Shown here one piece after another: positions 16,977 through 26,880 of a DNA stretch of 64,000 bases. The stretch spans positions 2,232,001-2,296,000 of the forward strand of contig NZ_JAJOZC010000001.1 of the NCBI RefSeq assembly GCF_023701695.1. The letters are read 5' to 3'. Position 1 is the first letter of the stretch, and each line of letters opens with the position of its first letter. Both the position numbers and the translations under genes were made by a program. The stretch comes from Streptomyces sp. RKAG290 (GTDB lineage Bacteria > Actinomycetota > Actinomycetes > Streptomycetales > Streptomycetaceae). The notes under the pieces are model-generated. The model made no database searches. It was given only the letters and a program-made list of their open reading frames with translations, and was not told the origin of the DNA.

Positions 16977-18074
16977 TCAGCCCAGCCGCTTGACCGCGGC
17001 CGCCACGCGCTCGTCCGTGGCCGTGAACGCCACGCGGACGAAGCGGTCGCCCGCCGGTCCGTAGAAGTCCCCCGGCGCCACCAGGATGCCGAGTTCCGCC
17101 AGGTACGCCACGGTCTCCCAGCACGGCTCGTCGCGGGTCGCCCACAGGTAGAGGCTCGCCTCACTGTGCTCGATCCGGAAGCCGTGCGCCTCCAGCGCGG
17201 TCCGCAGCGCCACCCGCCGGGCCGCGTACCGGGCGCGCTGCTCGGCCACGTGCGTGTCGTCGCCGAGCGCCGCGACGGCCGCCGCCTGGACCGGTGCCGG
17301 CGTCATCATCCCGCCGTGCTTGCGGATCAGCAGCAGTTCGCCGAGGACGGCGGCGTCGCCCGCGATGAAGGCGGCCCGGTACCCGGCGAGGTTGGAGCGC
17401 TTGGAGAGCGAGTGGACGGCGACGACACCCTCGTACGTGCCGCCGCAGACGTCGGGGTGGAGCACGGAGACCGGCTCGGCCTCCCAGCCCAGCTCCAGGT
17501 AGCACTCGTCGCTGAAGACGAGCACGTCGTGCTCGCGCGCCCAGGCGACGATCCGGGTCAGCTCGTCCTTGGCCAGCACCCGGCCGGTCGGGTTGGACGG
17601 CGAGTTGAGCCAGAGGAGCTTCAGTCCTGCCGGGTCCAGCTCGGTCGGATCGTCGTACACGACGGGCTCGGCGCCGCAGAGCCGGGCGCCGACCTCGTAC
17701 GTCGGGTACGCGAGCCGCGGGTACGCCACCTTGTCGCCCGCGCCGAGGCCCAGCTGGGTCGGCAGCCAGGCCACCAGCTCCTTGGAGCCGACCACGGGCA
17801 GCACGTTCCCGTGTCCCACCGAGACCGCGCCCAGGCGCCGCTCCACCCAGCCGGTGAGGGCGTCCCGCAGCGCGGCGGTCCCCCACACCGTCGGATAGCC
17901 GGGACTGTCCGCAGCGGCGACCAGTGCCTGCTGGATCAGCTCGGGCACCGGGTCGACGGGGGTGCCGACGGACAGGTCCACGATGCCGTCCGGGTGGCCC
18001 TCGGCCGTCGACTTGTAGGGCACGAGCCTGTCCCAGGGAAAGACCGGGAGGCGGGAGGAGACTGCTGCGGACAC
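16977..18074 (-). CDS. dapC: Succinyldiaminopimelate transaminase
   Basis: 365 residues, fold-type I PLP aminotransferase. Visible motifs: NSPSNPTGRV, SDECYLELGW, and the PLP lysine in HSLSKRSNLAGYR (Lys225 from this start). This is the actinobacterial DapC group that makes N-succinyl-LL-DAP from N-succinyl-2-amino-6-ketopimelate, the substrate of DapE nearby. GTG 18074 was chosen as the start because it sits at the beginning of family similarity (SSRLPVFPWDRL); an upstream start would add 12 basic residues. It follows the ferredoxin gene, the same adjacency as Rv1177-Rv1178. Confidence 0.9.
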   Translation of the reverse strand: MSAAVSSRLPVFPWDRLVPYKSTAEGHPDGIVDLSVGTPVDPVPELIQQALVAAADSPGYPTVWGTAALRDALTGWVERRLGAVSVGHGNVLPVVGSKELVAWLPTQLGLGAGDKVAYPRLAYPTYEVGARLCGAEPVVYDDPTELDPAGLKLLWLNSPSNPTGRVLAKDELTRIVAWAREHDVLVFSDECYLELGWEAEPVSVLHPDVCGGTYEGVVAVHSLSKRSNLAGYRAAFIAGDAAVLGELLLIRKHGGMMTPAPVQAAAVAALGDDTHVAEQRARYAARRVALRTALEAHGFRIEHSEASLYLWATRDEPCWETVAYLAELGILVAPGDFYGPAGDRFVRVAFTATDERVAAAVKRLG

Positions 18075-18140
18075 GGATCTCTGCTTTCTCGTACGGGGTT
18101 CACGCTTCACGCTGATGACACGGCGAGGCTCAAAACGCCT

Positions 18141-18173
18141 CGGTCCCGCACGGTGACGAGCCGTACGGGACCG
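18141..18173 (-). terminator. Terminator hairpin after ferredoxin gene
   Basis: Arms CGGTCCCGCACGG (18141-18153) and CCGTACGGGACCG (18161-18173) pair 12 of 13 around TGACGAG, just downstream of the ferredoxin stop on the minus strand and before dapC. Confidence 0.65.
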
Positions 18174-18197
18174 GGGCGACGCACGTGCCGGACGCTG

Positions 18198-18518
18198 TTA
18201 CTGGTTCTGCGGCGGCAGCGCTGCGATGAACGCGTGGTCGCGCTCGATCAGACCCAGCTTGGAGGCACCACCCGGCGAACCGAGGTCGTCGAAGAACTCG
18301 ACATTCGCCTTGTAGTAGTCCTTCCACTCCTCCGGGGTGTCGTCCTCGTAGAAGATCGCCTCGACCGGGCAGACCGGCTCACAGGCTCCGCAGTCGACGC
18401 ACTCGTCCGGGTGGATGTACAAGGACCGCTGGCCCTCGTAGATACAGTCGACGGGGCACTCTTCGATGCAGGCCTTGTCCTTTACGTCGACACAAGGCTG
18501 CGCGATGACGTAGGTCAC
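18198..18518 (-). CDS. fdxA: Seven-iron ferredoxin
   Basis: 106 residues. Cysteine pattern of a 3Fe-4S/4Fe-4S ferredoxin: PCVDVKDKACIEECPVDCI followed by DECVDCGACEPVCPVEAIF. The C-terminal extension (EWKDYYKANVEFFDDLGSPG) is typical of actinobacterial and Azotobacter-type FdxA. Small soluble electron carrier; partner unknown. GTG 18518 has GAGGAGGAA 6-7 nt upstream. Followed by a hairpin and then dapC. Confidence 0.94.
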   Translation of the reverse strand: MTYVIAQPCVDVKDKACIEECPVDCIYEGQRSLYIHPDECVDCGACEPVCPVEAIFYEDDTPEEWKDYYKANVEFFDDLGSPGGASKLGLIERDHAFIAALPPQNQ

Positions 18519-18635
18519 GCTGTCGTTCCTCCTCGGTAGGGCGTTGGCTCTCGCGCGGGAGCGCGGCGTCGTCGATGCCCGCACCTAGTATCTCCGTTCC
18601 CGGGCACGATCCGAACATGAGGGGCGGACAGAGCT

Positions 18636-19637
18636 GTGGAATTCACGATCGGCGGACAGCTGGAGGTCCGAATTACACCGGCTGACGTGGGCAAACGGGT
18701 ATCTGTCCGGCGTCTACTCCAGGACGGTCCCCAGGGCCCGCAATTCACCGACACGGTCGGTGTTCTCACATCGTGGAACAACGGTGTGCTCTCAGTCACA
18801 CCCAAGAGCGGCGAGTCGGTCCGCATAGTGGAATCCTCCCTGGTGGCGGGCAAGGTCGTACCGTCCGCGCCGGCCCGCAGACGAGGCCCCGCGGCCTCCT
18901 TCGGCGAACTCGCCCCGGTGTGCGCGCGGGCCTGGCAGCCGGTGGAGAGCGAACCGCTGGGCGACTGGCTGCTGCGCGCGGCCGGGGGATTCACCCGGCG
19001 CGCCAACTCCGTACTGCCGCTCGGCGATCCGGGCGTGCCCCTCGAAGCGGCGCTCGCGCGGGTCCGGCAGTGGTACGCGGACCGCGGTCTGCCGGCCTAC
19101 ATCCAGGCCACGACCGGCGCCGAGGGCACCCAGGAGAAGCTGTGCGCGGCGCTGGAGGAGCACGGCTGGCGGCGTGAGGTGACGGCCCAGGTGCGGATCG
19201 CGGCGCTGGCACCGATCGGTGATCTGCCGGCCGAGGTCTCCCGGGTGCGGCTGAGCCGGACGGTGGACGCCTCGTGGCTCTCCGCCTATCAGCGCTCCGG
19301 GACCTCGGCCCCGCAGGCGCTGCACGTGCTGGGCAGCGGTCCTTCGGTGTGGCTCGCCACCGTGCCGGGCGACACAGCGGACGATCCGCCCGCCGCGATC
19401 GGGCGGTGTGTGGTGGACGGCCGGTGGGCCGGTTTCACGGCCGTCGAGGTGACTCCCGCGCACCGGCGCCGGGGACTTGCCACCACCGTGATGACCGCGC
19501 TGTCGCGGCAGGCGATGGACGAGGGCGCCTCGGCGGCGTGGCTGCAGGTGGAGGCGGAGAACGAGGGCGCACGGGGGCTGTACGACGGGATGGGCTTCGC
19601 GACGCACCACCTCTACCACCACTTCCGGCCGGCGTAG
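18636..19637 (+). CDS. GNAT acetyltransferase with SH3-like N-terminal domain
   Basis: 333 residues. Residues 1-75 form a small beta-rich domain (GKRVSVRRLL, VGVLTSWNNGVLSVTPKSGE), the layout of M. tuberculosis Rv0428c-like proteins. Residues about 200-333 are a GNAT domain with acetyl-CoA loop VTPAHRRRGLATTVMTALS and C-terminal NEGARGLYDGMGFATHHLYH. Substrate unknown. GTG 18636 is preceded by GGGGCGGA; the promoter may include TAGTAT near 18587. Four bp separate it from the next gene. Confidence 0.85.
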   Translation: MEFTIGGQLEVRITPADVGKRVSVRRLLQDGPQGPQFTDTVGVLTSWNNGVLSVTPKSGESVRIVESSLVAGKVVPSAPARRRGPAASFGELAPVCARAWQPVESEPLGDWLLRAAGGFTRRANSVLPLGDPGVPLEAALARVRQWYADRGLPAYIQATTGAEGTQEKLCAALEEHGWRREVTAQVRIAALAPIGDLPAEVSRVRLSRTVDASWLSAYQRSGTSAPQALHVLGSGPSVWLATVPGDTADDPPAAIGRCVVDGRWAGFTAVEVTPAHRRRGLATTVMTALSRQAMDEGASAAWLQVEAENEGARGLYDGMGFATHHLYHHFRPA

Positions 19638-19641
19638 CGCG

Positions 19642-20481
19642 ATGGCTCCCCAAGGACAGGACAAGGACGAGCTCCGCCGCCGCTTCGCCGCGGAGGCGCG
19701 GGCCGAGCGGCCGGACCTGGCGCTGCTCTGCCTGCTGCTGAGCGCGGAGGCGGACCCCGCACTGGACGTGCACGGGACGGACGCGGCGCAGATCGAGCTG
19801 GACCGGCTCGCGGGTCTGCTGCCGTACGGACTGCGCGGCGGCCGCGCCTGGGCCTCCGCGCTGGCCGAACTGCTCGGTGAGCGGTACGGCTTCGAGGGCT
19901 CGTCGGCGGACTACGAGCACCTTCGGTCCTCGCTGCTGCACGAGGTGCTGCGGCGGCGGCGCGGGCTGCCGATCCTGCTGTCGGTGGTGTGGATCGAGGT
20001 GGCGCGCCGGGCCGGCGCGCCGGTGTACGGGGTGGCGCTGCCGGGCCATTTCGTGGTGGGTTTCGGCGAGCCGGAGGAGCGGGTGCTGGCTGATCCGTTC
20101 GCCGGTGGCCGTCCACTGACGGGCGAGGACGCTGAGCTGCTGGTGACGGGCGCGACCGGGGAGCCGCTTGAGCCTTCGATGCTGGTGCCGGCGCAGCCGC
20201 TGGAGATCGTGCTGCGGATCCTGAACAACATCAGGGCCTGGGCGGCGGCCCGCCCGGAGCGGACGGACGTGGCGCTGTGGGCGGTGGACCTGTCCCTCCT
20301 CCTCCCGTCGCACCCGGCCCGGCTGCGGTACGAACGGGCCCAGCTGCTGGTCCGGAGCGGGGAGTTCCTGCGCGGGGCGGCGGAGATGGAGGAGTACGCG
20401 GACGTGGTCGCTGAGGTCGAGCCGGCCGTGGCACAGGCGGTACGGCGCAGCGCGCAGGCGGCCAGGGCCCGGCTGAACTGA
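19642..20481 (+). CDS. SirB1-like transglutaminase/TPR family protein
   Basis: 279 residues. The central part carries the SirB1 pattern, LRSSLLHEVLRRRRGLPILL, with YGVALPGHFVVGF, and the C-terminal third is helical and TPR-like (ALWAVDLSLLLPSHPARLRY to QLLVRSGEFLRGAAEM). The usual transglutaminase Cys is not obvious, so catalytic activity is doubtful. Starts 4 bp after the GNAT gene, so the two form an operon. Biological role unknown. A 15-bp hairpin lies downstream at 20600. Confidence 0.8.
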   Translation: MAPQGQDKDELRRRFAAEARAERPDLALLCLLLSAEADPALDVHGTDAAQIELDRLAGLLPYGLRGGRAWASALAELLGERYGFEGSSADYEHLRSSLLHEVLRRRRGLPILLSVVWIEVARRAGAPVYGVALPGHFVVGFGEPEERVLADPFAGGRPLTGEDAELLVTGATGEPLEPSMLVPAQPLEIVLRILNNIRAWAAARPERTDVALWAVDLSLLLPSHPARLRYERAQLLVRSGEFLRGAAEMEEYADVVAEVEPAVAQAVRRSAQAARARLN

Positions 20482-20599
20482 GCCCCCTTCGGGACGAGTG
20501 GTGCCGGGACCGGCAGCACCAGGCCTTCGGGCGAGTGATGCGCCGGGGCCGTCCGGCGGCCGGTCCTTCCGGGACCGACAGGGCCATGGGTCCGGAACG

Positions 20600-20644
20600 A
20601 CCGATTCGGCCGGCTGCGCTTTGGGGGCGGCCGGCCGAATCGGT
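20600..20644. terminator. Bidirectional terminator hairpin
   Basis: Perfect 15-bp arms ACCGATTCGGCCGGC (20600-20614) and its complement (20630-20644) with a 15-nt loop, between the convergent SirB1-like and DUF3494 genes. Confidence 0.75.
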
Positions 20645-20669
20645 CAGTGCGCGGAGGTGAACCGACTGC

Positions 20670-22535
<1,866 letters not shown>

Positions 22536-24557
22536 CTACCGGCAGCCCCCCTGGGATCCCACCCGCCGCACCGTGTGAAGCAGGTACTCCGCGCGATCGA
22601 GAGGGTTGTGGTCCGTGCGCGGCCGCTCCGGGGCGGTGCCGGTGACCGGCCGGTAGGAGGCGAACGCGGATTCCAGTACTCCTTCGCCCCGGGTGAGCCC
22701 CGGGAGCTGTTGCTGCAGTTCGTGCACCCGGGCTGCCGGGATCTCGCCGTCCAGCACACAGAGCGCGCCGTCCAGGGAGGGTGCGCCCGGGACGGCCCTC
22801 AGCCGGGCGAGTACCGACAGGAGCGGGCCGAGCGCGTCGGTGGGGAGTTCCAGCCGGAAGCGGTGCATCGGCTCGCACACCGTGGTGCCCGCCCGTTCGA
22901 GCGCCGCCATCAGGACCAGGGGGGTCAGATTGCGGAAGTCCCCGGCCGTGCTCGACATGGACTTGTCGAAGACGGCGTGCGAGTGACTCTGGCGGGGCCA
23001 GTAACCGGAGTGCGTCATGGTGACCGTGCAGTCCGTCACGCGCCATCCGCACAGACCCTGTTCGAGCGTTTCGACGACGGTTTCCTCGACCGCTCGCATA
23101 AGGGAGTACGGCATGGAGCCGAGTTCCACCTCCAGCCGGTAGTCCACGCCGCTGCCTACCGGGGCGGGGTCGACGCGCAGGCCGACCGTCGCAAGGAAGG
23201 GATTGTCGTCCGTGTCGATGATCTCGAATGCGGCGCCGGTGCCGGACGGGCGTTCCAGGCAGATGGTCGTGGTCCCGCGGAAAGTGACGTCGATACCGAA
23301 TTCCTCCGCGAGCGTTGCCTGGATCACTTCCTTCTGCACTTCGCCGTAGAGCGATACGGACACTTCTTTGCGGATGTCGTCCTGCCGCAGATCGATCAGC
23401 GGATCCTGTTCGGCGAGTTGCGCCAGCGCGAAATGCAGCTCTCCCCTGGAGGCGGGCGCTGTGGGCACCACCACGGATTCCAGTGTCGGCGGGGCGAAAT
23501 GGTGTTCCTGCGCCGCTTTCCGCGGGACACCGACCGCATCGCCGATCCTGATGTCGCCCGGTCCGCGGAGCTTCGCGATCCGGCCCGGTCCGACCGAGTC
23601 GCTGCGGATGTCCGCACCGTGCGCGAAGACGTCGATCCCGGTCACCTTGCCCTCCGCGACGGCGACCGGCCCCCGCGCGACCGGCAGCCGGTCGCGGGTC
23701 CGTACCGTCCCGGAGAACATCCGGACGTACGCGAGCTTCTCGCCCGCCGGTCCGCGTTCGACCTTGAAGACGGTGCCGGAGACCGGCCCGTCCGCATCGC
23801 CCCCGGCCGCGGGCAGCAGTTCCCTGATCCCGCGGGTGAGGGCGGTGATGCCCGCGCCCGTCACGGCCGAGCCGAAGTACACCGGGTGGACCAGCGCCCG
23901 CTTGGTCTGCGCCGCCAGCTCCTCGTGGAGCCGGGTGGGCGCGACCGACTCGCCGCCCTCGACGCAGGCGGCGAGCAGGGCGTCGTCGTGCTCGGTGAGC
24001 AGGTCCGTCAGCCGGCCGGTGAGCCGGCGGTCGTCGTCGGCGTACGGCGGGCAGCTCGCGTCGCGGGTGCCGAGGCCGGTGACCGCCGGGCCCATCGCGA
24101 CGGCGTTCGGCGTGAGCTTCTCCGAGATGCTCCGCAGCACCTGTTCGTACCGGGCTCCGGCGCGGTCGGTCTTGTTGACGAAGACGAGCGTCGGAATGCG
24201 CAGCCGCTGCAGGGTCCGCATCAGGATCCGGGTCTGCGCCTGCACGCCCTCCACTGCGGAGATGACCAGCACCGCGCCGTCGAGCACGCTCAGCACCCGT
24301 TCCACCTCGGCGATGAAGTCCGGGTGGCCGGGGGTGTCGATCAGGTTGACGGTGACGTCGTCGAGGGCGAACGAGACGACCGCGGACTTGATGGTGATGC
24401 CTCGGCGGCGTTCGAGCGCGAGGGAGTCGGTCCGGGTGTTCCCGTCGTCGACGCGTCCGATCTCGTCGATGATTCCGGCGGTGTGGAGCAGCCGCTCGGT
24501 CAGGCTTGTCTTACCGGCGTCGACATGCGCCAGAATGCCAAGATTCAGCGTGTGCAC
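22536..24557 (-). CDS. Tet(M)/Otr(A)-type ribosomal protection protein
   Basis: 673 residues, a translational GTPase of the EF-G/TetM class. G1 AHVDAGKTSLTERLL (10-24), switch region RRRGITIKSAVVSF, G3 IDTPGHPDF, G4 FVNKTDRAG, then domains II-V with LRQDDIRKEVSVSLYGEVQK and a C-terminal RPRTDHNPLDRAEYLLHTVR like Otr(A). The family removes tetracycline from the ribosomal A site. Similarity to Otr(A) is clear by eye, but whether it confers resistance is not known from sequence. GTG 24557 has GGAG 5 nt upstream. A small ORF overlaps its start. No biosynthetic cluster is adjacent. Confidence 0.88.
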   Translation of the reverse strand: MHTLNLGILAHVDAGKTSLTERLLHTAGIIDEIGRVDDGNTRTDSLALERRRGITIKSAVVSFALDDVTVNLIDTPGHPDFIAEVERVLSVLDGAVLVISAVEGVQAQTRILMRTLQRLRIPTLVFVNKTDRAGARYEQVLRSISEKLTPNAVAMGPAVTGLGTRDASCPPYADDDRRLTGRLTDLLTEHDDALLAACVEGGESVAPTRLHEELAAQTKRALVHPVYFGSAVTGAGITALTRGIRELLPAAGGDADGPVSGTVFKVERGPAGEKLAYVRMFSGTVRTRDRLPVARGPVAVAEGKVTGIDVFAHGADIRSDSVGPGRIAKLRGPGDIRIGDAVGVPRKAAQEHHFAPPTLESVVVPTAPASRGELHFALAQLAEQDPLIDLRQDDIRKEVSVSLYGEVQKEVIQATLAEEFGIDVTFRGTTTICLERPSGTGAAFEIIDTDDNPFLATVGLRVDPAPVGSGVDYRLEVELGSMPYSLMRAVEETVVETLEQGLCGWRVTDCTVTMTHSGYWPRQSHSHAVFDKSMSSTAGDFRNLTPLVLMAALERAGTTVCEPMHRFRLELPTDALGPLLSVLARLRAVPGAPSLDGALCVLDGEIPAARVHELQQQLPGLTRGEGVLESAFASYRPVTGTAPERPRTDHNPLDRAEYLLHTVRRVGSQGGCR

Positions 24558-24621
24558 AGAACTCCATGTTCTCAGTTTCGGTGTGAATTCCCGTCTGAAT
24601 GAACATGTGAGATCGGCGCAT
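24511..24621 (-). other. Possible leader ORF overlapping the ribosomal protection gene start
   Basis: A 36-codon reading frame starts at ATG 24621 with AGGAGA 5-6 nt upstream (MRRSHMFIQTGI...) and ends at TAA 24513-24511, so it overlaps the ribosomal protection start (24557) by 47 nt in another frame. Its codons are not GC3-biased, so it is not an ordinary gene. It could be a regulatory leader whose translation responds to ribosome-targeting drugs, or it could be chance. Confidence 0.3.
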
Positions 24622-24964
24622 CGAAGTCTCCTGGTCCTGTCGGCTGATGCGGCGAGTACAGCAGCCGGCCGACCGGCCGCGCAACAGGTTTTCGGCGGGA
24701 CCCGATTCCCGTCCCGGCGCGGTGAAGCTCCGTCAGCGAACGAGTGATCCGGAAAAGTCCAAACCTCGCCTCGGCGCGTCGTGCCGTCCAACGGGTGATT
24801 ATCCGCCCTCCGCCACTCGATGAGCCCACGGCGTAGCTCCAATGCGGCGCTCTCCGATGGCGCGCCCCGGTGTTCCGGCTGACGGTGGATCACGTAGCCA
24901 CTGCGCCACTACGAGTCGGCATTCCGCCGCTCTTCGCAGTCGCGACGAAAGGAAATGTGTTCAG
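24622..24964. other. Divergent intergenic region
   Basis: 343 bp between the leader ORF and the 24965 surface-protein gene. Contains the short inverted stretch GCCGGCCGACCGGC near 24664 and AT-richer segments near 24675 and 24755 (GGAAAAGTCCAAACC). Must carry both promoters; no confident -35/-10 pair or operator was recognised. Confidence 0.4.
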
Positions 24965-25804
24965 ATGCGCTCTGCCCGCACACTGTTCGCTTCGGCCGCC
25001 GTCACGGCGGTCCTCACGATCACCGCTCCCTCCGCCTACGCCATGACCGTGGCCGGCGACTGGGAGCACGACAGCGGCTCGTCCTCCAGCAGCGACGAGC
25101 ACGGCAAGTCCGACGACGGCGGCTGGGAGAAGGACAAGCCGAACGGCGGCGTCCACACCGGCGGCGGCGCCCTGGCCAAGACCGTGACCGGGGACCACGA
25201 CAGCGACGAGCACGGCAAGTCGGACGACGAGGGCTGGAAGAAGGACAAGCCCAGCGGCGGCGTCCACACCGGCGGCGGCGCGCTGTCGCTGACCGTGGCC
25301 AAGGAGTGGCAGCCCGGCAACGACGACGAGGGCGGCAAGTACAAGGACGAGGACAAGGAGAAGCCGCACGGCGGCGTCCACACCGGCGGCGGCGCCCTGT
25401 CGCTGACGGTCGCCAAGGAGTGGCAGCCCGGCAACGACGACGAGGGCGGCAAGTACAAGGACGAGGACGACGAGAAGCTGCACGGCGGCGTCCACACCGG
25501 CGGCGGCGCCCTGTCGTCGACGGTCGCCAAGGAGTGGCAGCCGGGCAGTGACGACGAGAGCAGCAAGAGCGACAAGTCGGCGAAGTCCGAGAAGTCCGAG
25601 AAGAGCGACGAGGGCGGTTACCAGAAGTCCGAGGACGAGGGCTGGAAGAAGGACAAGCCCAGCGGCGGCATGCACACCGGTGGTGGCGCGATGGCCATGA
25701 CCGGCAGTGGCCTGGCGGCCGGATCGCTGCTGCTCCTCGGTGGTGTCGGTGTCGGCGCGTACAAGCTGCGCCGTCGCCAGGCGACGGGTGGCGCGATGGC
25801 CTGA
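24965..25804 (+). CDS. Repeat-rich surface protein with C-terminal sorting-like signal
   Basis: 279 residues. Signal peptide (LFASAAVTAVLTITAPSAYA). The mature part is built from Lys/Asp/Glu/Gly-rich repeats centred on GGVHTGGGA (four GGVHTGGGAL copies plus GGMHTGGGAM); two near-identical ~38-residue units read HTGGGALSLTVAKEWQPGND with DEGGKYKDED. The C-terminus is MAMTGSG, a hydrophobic helix (LAAGSLLLLGGVGVGAYKL) and RRRQ, a sortase-type tail with a non-canonical motif. AAAGGAAA precedes ATG 24965. A class F sortase follows 139 bp downstream, so this is a candidate substrate. Function unknown. Confidence 0.8.
   Translation: MRSARTLFASAAVTAVLTITAPSAYAMTVAGDWEHDSGSSSSSDEHGKSDDGGWEKDKPNGGVHTGGGALAKTVTGDHDSDEHGKSDDEGWKKDKPSGGVHTGGGALSLTVAKEWQPGNDDEGGKYKDEDKEKPHGGVHTGGGALSLTVAKEWQPGNDDEGGKYKDEDDEKLHGGVHTGGGALSSTVAKEWQPGSDDESSKSDKSAKSEKSEKSDEGGYQKSEDEGWKKDKPSGGMHTGGGAMAMTGSGLAAGSLLLLGGVGVGAYKLRRRQATGGAMA
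25141..25700. repeat. Tandem repeats encoding GGVHTGGGA units
   Basis: The string GGCGGCGTCCACACCGGCGG recurs starting at 25145, about 25256, about 25370 and about 25484, with a variant near 25665. The spacing of 111-114 bp in the middle copies shows tandem amplification of one unit within the surface-protein gene. Confidence 0.85.
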
Positions 25805-25943
25805 CCGGACCGCACCGCCGGCCGGTCGCTCCACTGTCGCGGCCGCCGTCCCTCCGGACGGCGGCCGCGGCGCCTTCGTTTCCCCCCACCACCCGCACCG
25901 CAGCCACGCACCGCTGCTCCGCACGGACGAAAGGCTCGTTCCC

Positions 25944-26663
25944 ATGGCCGCCCCGCAGTCGCCCGGTTCATCCTCCTCCCGGACTGCCTCCGACACCATC
26001 ACGCTCGGCCGCGCCCTGCTCTGGCCCGCCGCAGCGGCCGGGCTCGGCATGCTCCTCATCTACAACTCCATCGGCTTCCCGGCCGACGACAAACCACCCG
26101 CCCCGCCGTCGATGGCCGCACCGGCCCCCCTCTACGTCTCCAGCGCCGCCCCCAGTGCCTCCCCGAAGCCGGCCGCCCCGAGCGTCGGTCCGGCCCTGCC
26201 CCGGTCCGTACCGACGCGACTGCGGATCCCGGCCATCGTGGTGGACGCACCGTTCACCCCCTTGTCCGTGGGCGCCTCGGGCCGGCTCGACGCCCCTCCC
26301 CCGAACGACAAGAACCTGGCCGGCTGGTTCAAGGACGGCGCGACGCCCGGTGAGCGCGGGGCCGCGATCGTGGCGGGCCACGTCGACACGACGACCGGTC
26401 CGGCGATCTTCCTCCAGCTGCGCTTCCTGCGGCCCGGTGCGACGGTCGACATCACGCGCGCGGACGGCACCGTGGCCACCTTCAAGGTCGACACCGTCGA
26501 GACGTTCAGCAAGGCGAAGTTCCCCGACAAGCGGGTCTACGCGGACACTCCGGACGCCCAGCTGCGGCTGATCACCTGCGGCGGCAACTACGACAAGAAG
26601 GTCAGGGACTACGAGGACAACGTGGTCGTGTTCGCCCACCTCGACTCGGCCAGGAAGGCCTGA
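25944..26663 (+). CDS. Class F sortase
   Basis: 239 residues. N-terminal membrane anchor (LLWPAAAAGLGMLLIYNSIG, about 25-44), a Pro/Ala/Ser linker, then a sortase beta-barrel from about 90. Catalytic triad: His146 (AGHVDT), Cys212 (LITCGG) and Arg221 (VRDYEDN). The short barrel and single N-terminal helix fit class F. It should cleave sorting signals and attach proteins to the wall on the outer membrane face. ATG 25944 has AAAGG upstream. Likely co-transcribed with the 24965 surface protein. Confidence 0.88.
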   Translation: MAAPQSPGSSSSRTASDTITLGRALLWPAAAAGLGMLLIYNSIGFPADDKPPAPPSMAAPAPLYVSSAAPSASPKPAAPSVGPALPRSVPTRLRIPAIVVDAPFTPLSVGASGRLDAPPPNDKNLAGWFKDGATPGERGAAIVAGHVDTTTGPAIFLQLRFLRPGATVDITRADGTVATFKVDTVETFSKAKFPDKRVYADTPDAQLRLITCGGNYDKKVRDYEDNVVVFAHLDSARKA

Positions 26664-26733
26664 CCCGCCGTGCCCGGACGCCCCGGACGCCCCGGACGAA
26701 AAAAGACCCGCGCGGACTGCCGCGGCCCGCTGC

Positions 26734-26746
26734 TAGCGTCGCCCGT
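26734..26746 (+). promoter_or_regulatory. Leaderless promoter -10 of the threonine leader
   Basis: TAGCGT (26734-26739) lies 7 nt before ATG 26747, placing the transcript start on the leader ATG. A weak -35-like CGGACT is 16 nt upstream. Confidence 0.5.
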
Positions 26747-26797
26747 ATGAAGCGCGCTGCCATGACGACGACGCCGGAGAGTGTCCCGGCGCGCTGA
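26747..26797 (+). CDS. Threonine-rich leader peptide (MKRAAMTTTPESVPAR)
   Basis: A 16-residue ORF with three consecutive ACG threonine codons at 26765-26773, followed at once by a hairpin-forming segment (CGCCGG 26772-26777 with CCGGCG 26786-26791), a stop at 26795-26797 and then the 13-bp terminator-like hairpin at 26811. The downstream gene is a threonyl-tRNA synthetase. The arrangement is that of ribosome-mediated attenuation: stalling at Thr codons when charged tRNA-Thr is scarce would favour read-through. A possible antiterminator pairs CCCGG (26785-26789) with CCGGG (26817-26821). Attenuation is inferred. Confidence 0.7.
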   Translation: MKRAAMTTTPESVPAR

Positions 26798-26810
26798 CTG
26801 CTGACAGTCC

Positions 26811-26840
26811 GAAGCCCCGGGGCGAGTGCCCCGGGGCTTC
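26811..26840 (+). terminator. Attenuator hairpin before the ThrRS-like gene
   Basis: Perfect 13-bp stem GAAGCCCCGGGGC / GCCCCGGGGCTTC with a GAGT tetraloop, followed by TGCTTGC. It sits 13 nt after the leader peptide stop and 40 nt before ATG 26881. Confidence 0.75.
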
Positions 26841-26880
26841 TGCTTGCGGTGACTCGCCCTTCGTACGCGAGGAGACCGCC

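Noticed and set aside
24572..24829. An 85-residue minus-strand frame upstream of the ribosomal protection gene.
   Set aside because: No ribosome binding site, no family resemblance, and no codon bias.
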